Shown: in pieces, positions 8,589 through 17,071 of the stretch
Numbering within the stretch: position 1 is the first letter of the stretch
Layout of the letters: each line of letters opens with the position of its first letter
NCBI GenBank assembly: GCA_021797775.1
Contig: JAJZZC010000024.1
Coordinates: 1 to 37,058, forward strand
Length of the DNA: 37,058 nucleotides
Direction of reading: 5' to 3'
From: Bacillota bacterium
Lineage (GTDB): Bacteria; Bacillota; Sulfobacillia; RBS10-35; JAJYVN01
The notes under the pieces: generated by a model
The model's input: the letters and a program-made list of their open reading frames with translations, nothing else
Databases searched by the model: none
Told to the model about the DNA's origin: nothing
Made by a program: the position numbers and the translations under genes

Positions 8589-9573
8589 CTATTTCGCCAC
8601 TAGTCTAAGTGTCGGCATGCCGGGTGTCAACCCGCCAGGCACGGCACGCGGCAGGACGGTCACCGGCACCATGGCGCCCAACGCCAATACGATGGTGGAC
8701 GTGGGCGCCGCCGGGGCCACGCCTTCCTCACGCCACAGCGTGGGCCCGTTGGCGGTGATGCGGACGGCATAGCCCAAGCGGCCGTGCATCCGCAGGGTGT
8801 GGCTGCCGTTCCAGCTCAGCGCGTAGAGGTCGTAGAGCGGCGGCTCGGAGGCGGGGTGCTCGCGGTCGAGCGCCAGCAGGCTCAGGCCGTCCGAGGCCCA
8901 TGCGGCGAGGGTCACGTCGGCGGCGAACGGAAAGCGCTTCACGCCCAGCGCCGCGCGCCGCCGCGACCGGTGACGGCCAGCACGTCCTGGGGGTAAGCAT
9001 ACGGTGAAGTGCGTGCCAAGCCACTAGATATGGTACACGCTCGCCGCGGAAGTGCCGCCGACCCACCAGATGTAGCGGTCCCAACGCAGTTCACCGAATA
9101 GGTACTCCTGGGGAGACCAGGCCATGCGCACCGGCCCCTCGCCAGGCCACGGGATGGACACGGGGCCTGGCGCCTGCAGGCCCCGTGCCGTGACGGCTTC
9201 GTCGGAGGCGTTAAGCGGGTAGATGCCGATGCCGCCGGGATAGCGCACCGGCACGGTGTAGGCGTTCGCATCGATGGCCAGGCTGCCGGGCTGTGGCACG
9301 GGCGTCCAGGGCAGCGCATAGGTCCGCTGCGACACGAGCCGTGCGGGGGTGTCCTCCAGCGCGCCAAGGTGCAGCGCGCCTTTGCACCACCATGCCACCC
9401 CCTGCTGCCAACGCAACGGCGCCGCGGGCGTCGGCGCACGCCGGCATGGCGACGGGGTTGCCGCCGACGTCGCGCTCCAGGTATTCGCCCGTGGCAGCAG
9501 GCGGGTCGTTGCGCGTGTACAGCACCAGCGAGTTGCCGAGCCCGCCCTCCAGCCACTGGATCGAACGCGTCAC
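8589..9573 (-). pseudogene. Broken beta-propeller-like protein with in-frame amber codon
   Basis: The minus strand encodes repeating beta-rich blades: SIQWLEGGLGNSLVLYTRND in one frame down to about 9420, then AWWCKGALHLGALEDT and AYTVPVRYPGGIGIYPLNAS in a second frame. That second frame hits TAG at 9024-9026 after GELRWDRYIWWVGGTSA. It stays open in the same phase beyond the TAG (WLGTHFTVCLPPG, then ADVTLAAWASDGLSLLALDR) to a final stop at 8589. The pattern resembles TolB/WD-like secreted propellers. One frameshift and one nonsense codon, plus a missing N-terminus, mark it as decayed. The region around the TAG is duplicated at 35679. Confidence 0.5.
8994..9105. repeat. 112-bp dispersed repeat, copy A
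   Basis: This stretch matches 35679-35790 in the same orientation with about 12 differences in 112 positions. It covers the propeller C-terminal segment (YLFGELRWDRY..WWV.GT) on the minus strand, the TAG codon, and about 30 bases beyond it. Confidence 0.85.
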
Positions 9574-9605
9574 CCCGGACCCGGGCGCGACCCGAAGCGT
9601 GGTCC

Positions 9606-10309
9606 ATGCTGACGGCCTGGAACGCGGCCGCGGCGGGGTTGGCGTTGCTGGTGGCGACGGGCTGCCGTGCGCGGGGCGGACCCCAGCGCGTCGCCACCGT
9701 CACGGCAGCCTCCGGCATCCCGTGGCCCGGCCCCGACCGGCAAGCCCCTCGCGCGGCCGAGCCAGCCGGGGCCGGTGAGCGTGCAGGTGCCGCCCAACCT
9801 CTCTGCCATGGACTTCGTCAACGCCCGCACTGGCTGGGTGGTGGGCACCGCCACCGGCGGATACACCTCAACGATTCTGCGCACCGCGGACGGCGGGCAG
9901 TGCCGGGCGGCGGCCGCTACGCTCGCGACCGACGTGTTGGCGCTCGGGTTTACTTCCGACCTGCGCGGCTGGGTGGTGGCCGCCTGGGGATGCAGTACCC
10001 TGTCTGGCTGCAGGCAGGCCGGCGTCCTGGGCACCACCGACGGCGGCCGGTCGTGGGGGCGGCAGTGGCACGCAGCCATGCCGGCGAACGTCGCCACCTT
10101 CAGCCGGGAGGTGAACGCGCGCGTGCAGCCCTTCGGTACAGATCGGGCGGGCGCGATTAGCAGCCCCTGGGCTTTCCCCCGGGCTTCACACCGGTGGGGC
10201 CAGTTTCGTGAGTCCCCAGCGCGGCTGGGTCGTGGGCCGCACCGCGGCGTGCGGCGGACACTGCCAGGTCCCCACTCCCTGCAGGGCCGCGGTCGAAGCG
10301 GCGGGCTGA
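9606..10309 (+). pseudogene. YCF48/BNR-repeat lipoprotein, multiply frameshifted
   Basis: ATG 9606 opens a lipoprotein-type signal peptide (LTAWNAAAAGLALLVATGC), with the cysteine at a plausible lipobox. The downstream homology then lies in another frame: LSAMDFVNARTGWVVGTATG and ILRTADGGQ, then GFTSDLRGWVVAAWG and GTTDGGRSWGRQWHA, the hallmark blades of YCF48/BNR-like beta-propellers. A third frame carries the last blade SFVSPQRGWVVGRTAACGG and ends at TGA 10307-10309. At least two indels therefore interrupt one secreted propeller gene. It is divergent from the decayed propeller on the other strand, only about 30 bases away, which suggests the junction between them is itself a rearrangement. 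Confidence 0.65.
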
Positions 10310-10499
10310 CGACAGACGGCCCGCTGACCGCCGGCTGCGGGCCTGCGTCCACGGCGAAGGGGGTGCTTGGGCGGTCCCACCGCGGCCGGTCGCCGGAGAG
10401 TCGGCTCCGCGCAGGCCCGGCCGTGCGGGCGGTGGCAGCCGCAGTGGCGCTTGCCGCGGGCCTGGTCCCGGGCCGGAGCGCGGCCGCGACGCCGCAGGC

Positions 10500-10724
10500 G
10501 TGCTCGCCCAGCCGGCCCCTCCCCGGGCCGCGGCGGGGATCCCCCCCGAGCCCTATCTGCCCGACCGCTTCGCCGTCGGCAGCCGGTGCGTATATGTGCA
10601 CTGCCCCAACGGCTATCACCGGACGCGCCTGACCAACGCCTTCTTTGAGGCTCGGCTCGGCGGGCACGCGACCACGCGCAACTGGCGCACGACCGTCCGG
10701 CTGGCGCAACTGGCGGCGGAGTGA
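10500..10724 (+). pseudogene. DUF1697 protein, C-terminal fragment
   Basis: The frame carries PYLPDRFAVGSRCVYVHCPN, then GYHRTRLTNAFFEARLGG and ATTRNWRTTVRLAQLA, which is the conserved end of DUF1697 proteins (usually near 180 residues). Only about the last 65 residues are present; the N-terminal domain beginning with the family's LLRGINVGG element is nowhere upstream. The upstream part of this frame is composition-biased filler. Function of the family is unknown. Confidence 0.7.
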
Positions 10725-11320
10725 CGGCGCCCGGATGCCGGCGGTGGGGTGCGCATGGAGGGCGGGTCCTCCCAGCCCGGTTGCCGTCCAGCCCGCTGGC
10801 TCACGTGGTACATTCGGGGCAACGGCCGCCGCACGCGGTCCCGACCGGACTACCCCGCAGGGGGTCGGCGCGAGGCCCTCACGGGCGACACGTTGATGGC
10901 GCATTCCGTAGGCTTCGCGCGAAGCATTGGCCTCCCGGCCTCGCCCTCGGCTGGGAGGACGGTGGGCAGAGCGGCCGCGCGCCCCGTGTTAGCGGGGTAG
11001 GGCGCCCGCGCGCGGCACGGCCACCGTGCCGTGTGCCCGTGGCGAGGGGCGCGGGCAGCGCGATGTTGGGCCGGCACGATCCGGCCGCCGCCCGCGCCCC
11101 TCGCCGTCGCTGCCCCCACGGCGAGGTGTTGATGGTGTGTGCGGCGAGGAACCGGGTCCTGCCCATCCGCCCCGCTGCGCGTTCCGGCAGGATCACGGCG
11201 GCGGGCCGGGTGCCACGCTGGCGCGGAACCCCCCGGTAGACCGGAGCCGGTCCCGTCGAGACCCTCGGCCCAGCCAAGGCCACACTCCCGACGGAGGGGA
11301 GGGGCGGCTCGCGCGGCAGC
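10725..11320. other. Intergenic, nothing recognised
   Basis: About 600 bases between the DUF1697 relic and the ABC exporter. Open frames on both strands have no protein-like composition. No repeat, RNA or promoter could be supported. Confidence 0.4.
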
Positions 11321-13273
11321 GTGCACCAGGGTTGCCAGAGACCGGGCGCGCCGCCCGGCCCGGCTCCTCCCGTGCCGCGGCGGGCCACCGCCTTGACGGT
11401 TGACGCCGATGCCTCCCGTGCCCCGGGCGCCCTGCCCCTGGGCGTCCTCCTGCGCTTCTCGACCGCGGCCTGGCGGGCGACTCCCGCGGGTGCGGTGGGG
11501 GACGTCGCCCTCACCCTGCTGCGCGGCGTGATCCCCGCGGCCATGCTCTGGGCCGGGCGGGGGCTGGTCGACGCCATCGCGGCCATCGTCGGCGGGCACG
11601 CCCCCCGCGCCCTGGGCCCGCTGCTGCCGTGGGCGTTCGCCCTGGCCGCGCTTGCAGGCGCGGCCTCGCTCGCTGAGACGGCCCAAGACGCCCTGACCGG
11701 GTTTATCAAGCCGCGGATCAACCTCGTGCTGGAGCGGGCGCTACTGGAGGCCGCCAGCGCGATCCCGCTGGTGCGCTTCGAGCAGCCGGAGGTGTACGAC
11801 CGGCTGGACCGGGCGCGGGCCGCCCTGGGCTACCGGTTAACCAACCTGCTGCAGTTCCTGGCGCAGATCGGTCGCTCCGGCACGACGCTCATCGCCTACG
11901 GGGTCCTCCTCTGGCTGGCCAGCCCCTGGCTGGCGCTGGTGGCGCTGCTGCCGGCGGTGCCGTCCGGCTGGCTCAAGGTGCGCGCCGCGCAGTCCGGCTA
12001 CATCCACGACTACGACGCCACCCCCGTGCGACGACTGATGGCCTACGTCCGCGGCCTCCTGCTCGGGTCCAGCGCGGGGCAGGAGGTGCGCCTCTTCCGC
12101 CTGAGCGACCACCTGGGCGGGCGCTGGACCGCCGCCCACCGCCGCTGGTGGGCGGAGAGCCTGGCCAAGGCCTGGACCGAGGCCAGCGCCGCGGCCGCCA
12201 CCACCGCCCTGCAGGTGGCCGCGTATGCCGCGGCCATCGCGATCCTGGCGGCGCTCATCGCGGGCCGGCGCCTGGACATCGGCGACTACGTGGTGCTCAC
12301 CGGCGCAGCCGCCGCCTTTCAGGGCGAACTGGAGGGCATGCTGTACGAAGTCCGCTACTTCCTCCAGGACCTGCCCGTCCTCCGGGACCTGCACGCCTTC
12401 CTCGACGAGGCCGCCGCGGCCACCGCCCGCCGCGGCGAAACGCCCTTCCCCCGCCCGCTGCGCCAGGGCCTCGCTGTCGAGGGCCTGCGGTTCCGCTACC
12501 CGGGCGCCGCGGAGGAGACGTTGCGCGGCGTCTCTTTCGACGCCCGTCCGGGGGAGACCATCGCCATCGTCGGCGCCAACGGGGCGGGGAAGTCCACGCT
12601 GATCAAGTGCCTGCTCGGGCTCTACGCGGCGGACGCGGGTGCGGTGCGCTACGACGGGGTCGACGTGGCCGAGCTGTCGCCGGTTGGAATCGCCGCGAAC
12701 TGCGCCGCCGTCTTCCAGGACTTTGCCCGCTACCGGCGCCCGGTGCGCGAGGAACTGGCGCCCGGCGATCCCCGCCTGCAGGCGGACGACGCCGCGCTCC
12801 TGGCGGCGGCGGAGCGCGCGGGGGTGGGGGAGCGGCTCCGCCGCCTGCCCCAAGGACTGGACACCTTCCTCGACCCGTCGCTGGCGGAGGACGGCGAGGG
12901 GGGCGATCTATCGGGAGGGGAGTGGCAGAAGCTCGCCATCGCACCCGCCCTGGCCCGGGACGCACAGGTGCTGGTCTTGGACGAGCCCACCGCCGCGCTG
13001 GACCCCGCGGCCGAAGTCGAGGTGTACCGCGCGTTCGCCGCCTTGGCCCGCGGCCGCCTGACCTTCCTGATCTCGCACCGCATCGGCTCCGCGCGCCTGG
13101 CGGACCGCATCCTCGTGCTGGAGGGCGGTCGGATCGCGGAGCAGGGGACGCACGCCGCCCTCTTGGCTGCCGGCGGCCTCTATGCGCGCTTCTTCGAGGC
13201 GCAGGCCCGTTGGTACCGGGACGATGGGGGGGCTACCGCGACCGACGCGGAGGGCGGCGAAGGCGGGGCGTGA
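11321..13273 (+). CDS. ABC exporter half-transporter, fused membrane and ATPase domains
   Basis: This is an ABC-type exporter subunit of about 630-650 residues. The N-terminal region has roughly six membrane helices with the loop PRINLVLERALLEAASAIPL typical of ABC_membrane domains. The ATPase domain starts at GLRFRYPGAAEE and has Walker A GANGAGKST near residue 418, Q-loop VFQDF, signature LSGGEWQK, Walker B VLVLDEP, D-loop TAALDP and the H-loop ISHRI. All catalytic motifs are intact. The start is uncertain: GTG 11321, GTG 11372 and TTG 11393 are all in frame and none has an ideal Shine-Dalgarno. A second half-transporter gene overlaps its stop by four bases (GTGA), so the pair probably formed a heterodimer. 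Because the partner is destroyed, this protein may have no proper partner left. The substrate is unknown. Confidence 0.9.
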   Translation: MHQGCQRPGAPPGPAPPVPRRATALTVDADASRAPGALPLGVLLRFSTAAWRATPAGAVGDVALTLLRGVIPAAMLWAGRGLVDAIAAIVGGHAPRALGPLLPWAFALAALAGAASLAETAQDALTGFIKPRINLVLERALLEAASAIPLVRFEQPEVYDRLDRARAALGYRLTNLLQFLAQIGRSGTTLIAYGVLLWLASPWLALVALLPAVPSGWLKVRAAQSGYIHDYDATPVRRLMAYVRGLLLGSSAGQEVRLFRLSDHLGGRWTAAHRRWWAESLAKAWTEASAAAATTALQVAAYAAAIAILAALIAGRRLDIGDYVVLTGAAAAFQGELEGMLYEVRYFLQDLPVLRDLHAFLDEAAAATARRGETPFPRPLRQGLAVEGLRFRYPGAAEETLRGVSFDARPGETIAIVGANGAGKSTLIKCLLGLYAADAGAVRYDGVDVAELSPVGIAANCAAVFQDFARYRRPVREELAPGDPRLQADDAALLAAAERAGVGERLRRLPQGLDTFLDPSLAEDGEGGDLSGGEWQKLAIAPALARDAQVLVLDEPTAALDPAAEVEVYRAFAALARGRLTFLISHRIGSARLADRILVLEGGRIAEQGTHAALLAAGGLYARFFEAQARWYRDDGGATATDAEGGEGGA

Positions 13274-14368
13274 CGCGCTGGGCACGGACCCAGGGGAGGA
13301 GCGGCGTCGCCGCGGTGGCCACGGGGGCGCGCGTGGTCCGGGGTGCGCCCGTGGGGGCCTGCTGCAGCGCGCCGGCCCGGGCCGACCGGGCGGGGCAGGG
13401 GGCGCAGGCGGTGGGTGAGGGGCTGCACGCCTGGGGAAGGGCGAAGGTGGGTCACGGCGGACCTGCGGGAGCGTCTGGATGTGTGGCTCAACGGCGGCGT
13501 CATCCGCCGAGCCGTGGCCGCGGACCTGGCGCAGGCGCAGTCCGGCCCCTACCAGGACGGCCTGTCCCGCGCCAGCGGCATCTCCGGTCTCGACATGATC
13601 AACATCCTCGGCGACATGACGCAGAGCCTGCAGCACCTGCTCGGCGCGCTTTCCCTCGGCGCCGTCCTCTGGCGGTACGGGTCGGCTGTGCCGCTTCTGC
13701 CGCTCTGCGGCGGCGTGGCGACGTGGCTGCGCGACCAGCGGTTCGCGGCAGACCTCTATGAGTGGGACCAGGAGCACACCCGCCCGCGGCGCCGCCGGGA
13801 CGCGCTGGCCGGCCTGCTGACGGACCGCGCCGCGGCCAAGGAGGTCCGCCTGTATCAGGCCGGGTCGGATTGGGTCGCCCGGTGGCGGCGCTCCTGGGTG
13901 GAACTGCAGGAGGGCCGTAAGGCCAAGGAGCGGCGGCGGTTCGCCGCGCGTGCGGGCCTGGACGCCTTGGGCGCGCTGCTCTATGGCGGCGCCCTCGTCG
14001 CGCTGCTGGCGCGCATCGTCCACGGCGGGATGACCATCGGCGCGTACGTCGCCGGCGCGGCGTCGCTGGTCGAGGTCGAGGGGATGTGGAACTGGGCCGC
14101 CAACCACGCCACCTGGTTGGCCGACGCCATGCGCCACATGCGCGGCGATCTCTTCGCCTTCCTCGACGCGCACCCGGAGGCGCCGCCCCCGCCACCGGCG
14201 GCGGTGCCGGTCGCCGGGACGGACCTGGAGTTGGAGGACGTCGGTTTCACCTATCCGGGCGCGCCGGCCCCCTCCCTGGCCGGCGTGACGCTGCGCATCC
14301 CGGCCGGACAGCGCGTGGGGATCGTCGGCCCCAACGGCGCCGGCAAGACCACCCTGGCGCGCATCGTC
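13271..14368 (+). pseudogene. Second ABC half-transporter, 5' portion, cut after Walker A
   Basis: GTG 13271 overlaps the TGA of the first ABC gene and reads WARTQGRSGVAAVATGARVV before losing frame. From about 13450 another frame carries DLRERLDVWLNGGVIRRAVA, then FAADLYEWDQEHT and AKEVRLYQAGSDWVARWRRS, a normal exporter membrane domain. The ATPase domain begins ELEDVGFTYPGA and reaches GPNGAGKTTLARIVL. Homology ends there at about 14368, in the middle of the nucleotide-binding domain. The rest of this gene reappears at 16903. The 5' part also lacks the first membrane helices, so the gene is dead both by indel and by insertion. Confidence 0.85.
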
Positions 14369-14575
14369 CTCCGCGAACCCCAGCCACTCCTGCACGGCGC
14401 CCACCCGCGACCACTCTCCCGCCATGCTGGCGCAGCGACTCCGCACGGTGCCTCGCGGATGCAGGATCAGCCCGTCGGTCAGGGCGTCCCGCACCACGGT
14501 GTCTCCCGCGGCCAGGCGGGCTCGGAGTTCCTCCGGCGTATAGGCGAACACGTCGGCGGCGAGGCCCGGCCAGGA
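14368..14575 (-). pseudogene. Nucleotidyltransferase C-terminus joined to HEPN N-terminus
   Basis: The minus strand reads ADVFAYTPEELRARLAAGDT, then VVRDALTDGLILHP, which is the usual C-terminal tail of MNT-type nucleotidyltransferase antitoxins. The same frame continues to an ATG at 14425 and MAGEWSRVGAVQEWLGFAED, resembling the first helix of HEPN-domain partner proteins. The HEPN part is cut at the junction with the ABC gene. The bases around 14350-14370 make sense for both genes (ABC ...LARIVLR on one strand, HEPN ...AEDDAR on the other), pointing to microhomology at the join. Confidence 0.55.
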
Positions 14576-14591
14576 GGCAGGCCGGCAGGCG

Positions 14592-14829
14592 CGCGGTCAC
14601 GACTGCGGCGATCAGGCAAGTACTGCTTGACGCGGAGGTTCTGGAATCCTACCCAGACACGGGTCGAGGCCCAAGCGCCCTCGTATTGGGGTACTCCGCG
14701 GGCAGGCCGATTCATGTAGTCATTGCGTGTGATCCCGAGGAGGTTCTCATCATCGTGACGGTCTATGAACCGGTGATGCCCAAGTGGGCCAACGCACGGA
14801 CCCGCACGGCGAGGAGGGACGTGCCGTAG
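14592..14829 (+). pseudogene. DUF4258 protein fragment, N-terminus missing
   Basis: The frame carries AAIRQVLLDAEVLESYPDTG, then PSALVLGYSAGRPIHVVIAC and VLIIVTVYEPVMPKW: the central and C-terminal parts of DUF4258, a small RelE/BrnT-like family often acting as a toxin. The initial histidine-containing helix is absent, being replaced by the nucleotidyltransferase fragment on the other strand. It sits immediately upstream of a YgiT-type zinc-finger gene, which is the usual DUF4258 partner order. No start codon or ribosome-binding site remains. Confidence 0.7.
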
Positions 14830-15077
14830 TCACGCGATGTGTGTTGTGCGGCGGTGACACGGAGCGGCGTCTGGTCACGGCCGAAAACTGGTGGGGCAGC
14901 GAATTGGCCCTCATCGAGAATGTACCGGCAGATGTTTGCAAAGAGTGCGGCGAAGCATACTTCGACGCGGCCACTTGCCTGCGGATGGACGAACTGCGAT
15001 CCAGTCCCCCGAAACCTCGCCGGCAATTTGCTGTTCCCGTATATGCCTACGGGGACGCCGGTAATGGACGCACCTAA
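14784..15077 (+). CDS. YgiT-type zinc-finger (MqsA-like) protein
   Basis: A 97-residue protein with two CxxC pairs (TRCVLCGGD and VCKECGEAYFD) separated by ENWWGSELALIENVPAD, the layout of the YgiT/MqsA N-terminal zinc domain found in antitoxins paired with DUF4258 or MqsR toxins. It would bind its toxin and possibly DNA. AGGAGG at about 14813 ends too near the first cysteine codon (14838), and no ATG, GTG or TTG lies between in frame. GTG 14784, inside the DUF4258 fragment, is therefore the only canonical start. The original start may be lost. With its toxin gene truncated, this is probably an orphan antitoxin. Confidence 0.7.
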   Translation: MGQRTDPHGEEGRAVVTRCVLCGGDTERRLVTAENWWGSELALIENVPADVCKECGEAYFDAATCLRMDELRSSPPKPRRQFAVPVYAYGDAGNGRT

Positions 15078-15725
15078 GCGGCATGGGGAGCGCGGGCGGC
15101 CGGTGCGTTCGCGCCGATCGCGGGCAGCGGCCGCGGCGCGCCTCCGGCGGCAGCTTAGCGTTTCGCCCGTTTCCTCCGCGACCCGGAAGTAGAAGGTCGT
15201 GCCCGCGCGGCGTAGCTGGCGCACCTGGGCCAAGACGCCTTTCGCGGTGGGCTCGCACCGCGCCAGCGCGTGGGCGGGAAGGACGACGGGCTCCCGTGCT
15301 GTGCGAGGTCGTGGCCGTGGGCTGGGACGAGGTACGGTTCCGCCGCTTCGGGCGGCGGGGGGCTGACGCGGGACGTATACTGGTGCTCTCGGATTGAGTT
15401 GTCGATGCAGCTTCGGCGTACGTGGCGAGGTGATGCCACACCACGGCGCCCGAGGCTTCGGCAGGGACTTGGCAGGTGGGCCCGGTTCACGCGCCTTCCC
15501 TGGCTCGTGCTGCGACCTCGCCACACGTCTACTCGCATGGGCCGCGGTTCCGCCGTCGAACGGTTTGACACGGTGACGGGCTACCCGGTACGACCGACCT
15601 TCCCAGACCGCTTCGACAAGCGCCAATCCGAACTGGAGGGCATCCGCCGGTGGTCTCCTCAGCCTCGGGGCCCGGGGGGCCAGGGCAGCGGCATGCCCCC
15701 CCCCCGCTACCGGCTGAGGGGTGAG
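15078..15725. other. Gap with unidentified relics
   Basis: No intact gene. On the minus strand near 15180-15290 there is a protein-like stretch (KGVLAQVRQLRRAGTTFYFR) and near 15600 another (ALVEAVWEGRSYRVARHRVK), neither assignable to a family. A 10-base C run lies at about 15695. This gap lies inside the insertion that splits the second ABC gene. Confidence 0.35.
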
Positions 15726-16196
15726 TCAGGATGTCGGCTGTTCCAACGACGGCGCCCCCGCGACCGGCGGTTGCAGGACGCGCTCGCAGGCGCGCAGCCA
15801 TTCCGCCACGAAGATGGCGCCTGTGCGCAGGAACCACTTGATTCCATCCCACTTGTAGTCCAGATAGCGGTGCGACAAGGTGTTCCGCAGTTGGGCGAGC
15901 CGAACCAGCTCCGTCGCGCTGGCTTCATCGGCCAATCCGGCCGGCACAGTCGTCTCAAGCACTTCTCGATACGTGGCCGGCACCGGAAACGGCGTGGTCG
16001 CCAATAGGATCTTGGCCACATCGATGGTGGCGTTGGCGACGTTCTCCGCGATCCGCTCGACGTTGCGGCGGGCCTTGCGGTCACGCTGATACTCGGGCCA
16101 GCCAAGATCGCGGTATTCTGCCAGGACGCCGAGTTCAGACCGGACAAACTCGATCCTGGCCAGGATGGCAGCGTACTGCGCCGCGGACGGCTTCAC
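15726..16196 (-). CDS. hepT: HepT-like HEPN toxin (DUF86 family)
   Basis: A 156-residue all-helical protein that starts at GTG 16196 and overlaps the stop of the upstream antitoxin gene (GTGA). It carries helices typical of HepT (RIEFVRSELGVLAEYRDLGW, NVERIAENVANATIDVAKIL) and the HEPN RNase motif Rx4H as RNTLSHRY, with Arg104 and His109. HepT proteins are ribonuclease-type toxins neutralised by their nucleotidyltransferase partner, which AMPylates a tyrosine after the Rx4-6H motif; here RNTLSHRYLDY has tyrosines in place at 111 and 114. It is longer than many HepT proteins at the C-terminus. The gene appears intact and is embedded in the DNA that interrupts the ABC exporter. Confidence 0.88.
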   Translation of the reverse strand: MKPSAAQYAAILARIEFVRSELGVLAEYRDLGWPEYQRDRKARRNVERIAENVANATIDVAKILLATTPFPVPATYREVLETTVPAGLADEASATELVRLAQLRNTLSHRYLDYKWDGIKWFLRTGAIFVAEWLRACERVLQPPVAGAPSLEQPTS

Positions 16197-16603
16197 CCGC
16201 GGCTCGCCTCCCTGGCGCGCCGCCGCTCGGCGACGAACGACTGGATGAAGGCGCTCCAGTCCTCCGCCTCCCTGGACACCTGCAGCACCCATTCCAACTC
16301 GGTGCAGGGGTCTCGCGTCAGGATGCCCACGCCGTTCACCGCGTCGCGGACCAGGAGCGGCGTGGCACGGTCGAGAACGATGAGGTCAACCGGGAGGTCG
16401 GTTGCGCGCTGCAGGCGTGCAGACAGATCCGCCATGCGCTCAAAGGTGCATGCTCCGCCCATCCAGACCCCGACGTCCACATCGGAGTCCCGGCGGGCCC
16501 TGCCCAGTGCGACCGATCCAAACAACCATGCTGAACGCACGTCGGATTCGACGGCTAGAGCCTGGCGCAGGGCGCGGGCGACCGCGTGAACGTCCATGCC
16601 CAT
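16193..16603 (-). CDS. mntA: MntA-like nucleotidyltransferase antitoxin
   Basis: A 136-residue minimal nucleotidyltransferase. The catalytic motif GSVALGRARRDSDVDVGV gives Gly29-Ser30 and the metal-binding pair Asp41 and Asp43; a third acidic residue is probably in LPVDLIVLDRA. MntA antitoxins silence HepT by adding AMP. ATG 16603 is chosen; the alternative ATG 16597 has better spacing from the G-rich Shine-Dalgarno (GAGGGGGG). The stop overlaps the hepT start by four bases, so translation is coupled. A TACAAT -10-like element lies on this strand at 16635-16630, a plausible promoter for the pair. Together with hepT it forms a complete type VII toxin-antitoxin module. Confidence 0.9.
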   Translation of the reverse strand: MGMDVHAVARALRQALAVESDVRSAWLFGSVALGRARRDSDVDVGVWMGGACTFERMADLSARLQRATDLPVDLIVLDRATPLLVRDAVNGVGILTRDPCTELEWVLQVSREAEDWSAFIQSFVAERRRAREASRG

Positions 16604-16767
16604 CGCCCCCCTCAATCCTCGATGCAGCCATTGTAGCGTACGTGAGCTGACACCGGCTCTCCGAGGAGTGCGGAGACCGATCGGTCGGCTGGCCGCGACT
16701 GGCGTACCGTTGCCGGGGGAGGCCGCTGGCGCGGCAGGCGGCCCGCGCTGGGCGGGCATGGCGACAT

Positions 16768-16905
16768 GGCGGGCGCTTGGGTCTCTCCAAAGGGTCGGTG
16801 GCCATGCGGCTGCAGTGCGGCCAGCTGCGCCGGGCGGGATCGCTGGCCGAGACCGACTGGGTCCGGCGCCTGCTGGCGCTGGGCAGGGAAGCGACGGCGG
16901 CGTGA
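16768..16905 (+). pseudogene. Possible sigma-factor region 4 tail
   Basis: A short frame reads LGLSKGSVAMRLQCGQLRRA, then TDWVRRLLALGREATAA before TGA 16903-16905. LGLSKGSVAMRL resembles the helix-turn-helix of ECF sigma region 4 (normally SxGTVxSRLxRGR). Nothing upstream supports the rest of such a protein, so it is a relic at most, and the match may be fortuitous. Confidence 0.25.
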
Positions 16906-17071
16906 TCTCCCACTGGCTGGGCGTGGCGCGCATGGCCGACCGCAGCCTCGTTATGGACGGAGGGAAGGTCGTCGAGGAACGGACGTACGCCGACCTGCTC
17001 TGGCCGTGGGCGGGCTCTACGCGCGCTTGTGGCAAGCGCCTGCGGCGTGGTACGAGTCAGAGCGTAACGCC
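16903..17071 (+). pseudogene. Second ABC half-transporter, 3' portion
   Basis: The frame reads GVISHWLGVARMADRSLVMD, then GGKVVEERTYADLL, that is the H-loop region and end of an ABC ATPase domain. After one indel it continues in another frame as AVGGLYARLWQAPAAWYESE. This is the expected end of the transporter cut at 14368 and parallels the first ABC protein (ISHRIGSARLADRILVLEGG, ending GGLYARFFEAQARWY). About 110-120 residues, including the signature and Walker B motifs, are missing between the two halves. So the event replaced part of the gene rather than simply interrupting it. Confidence 0.75.
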
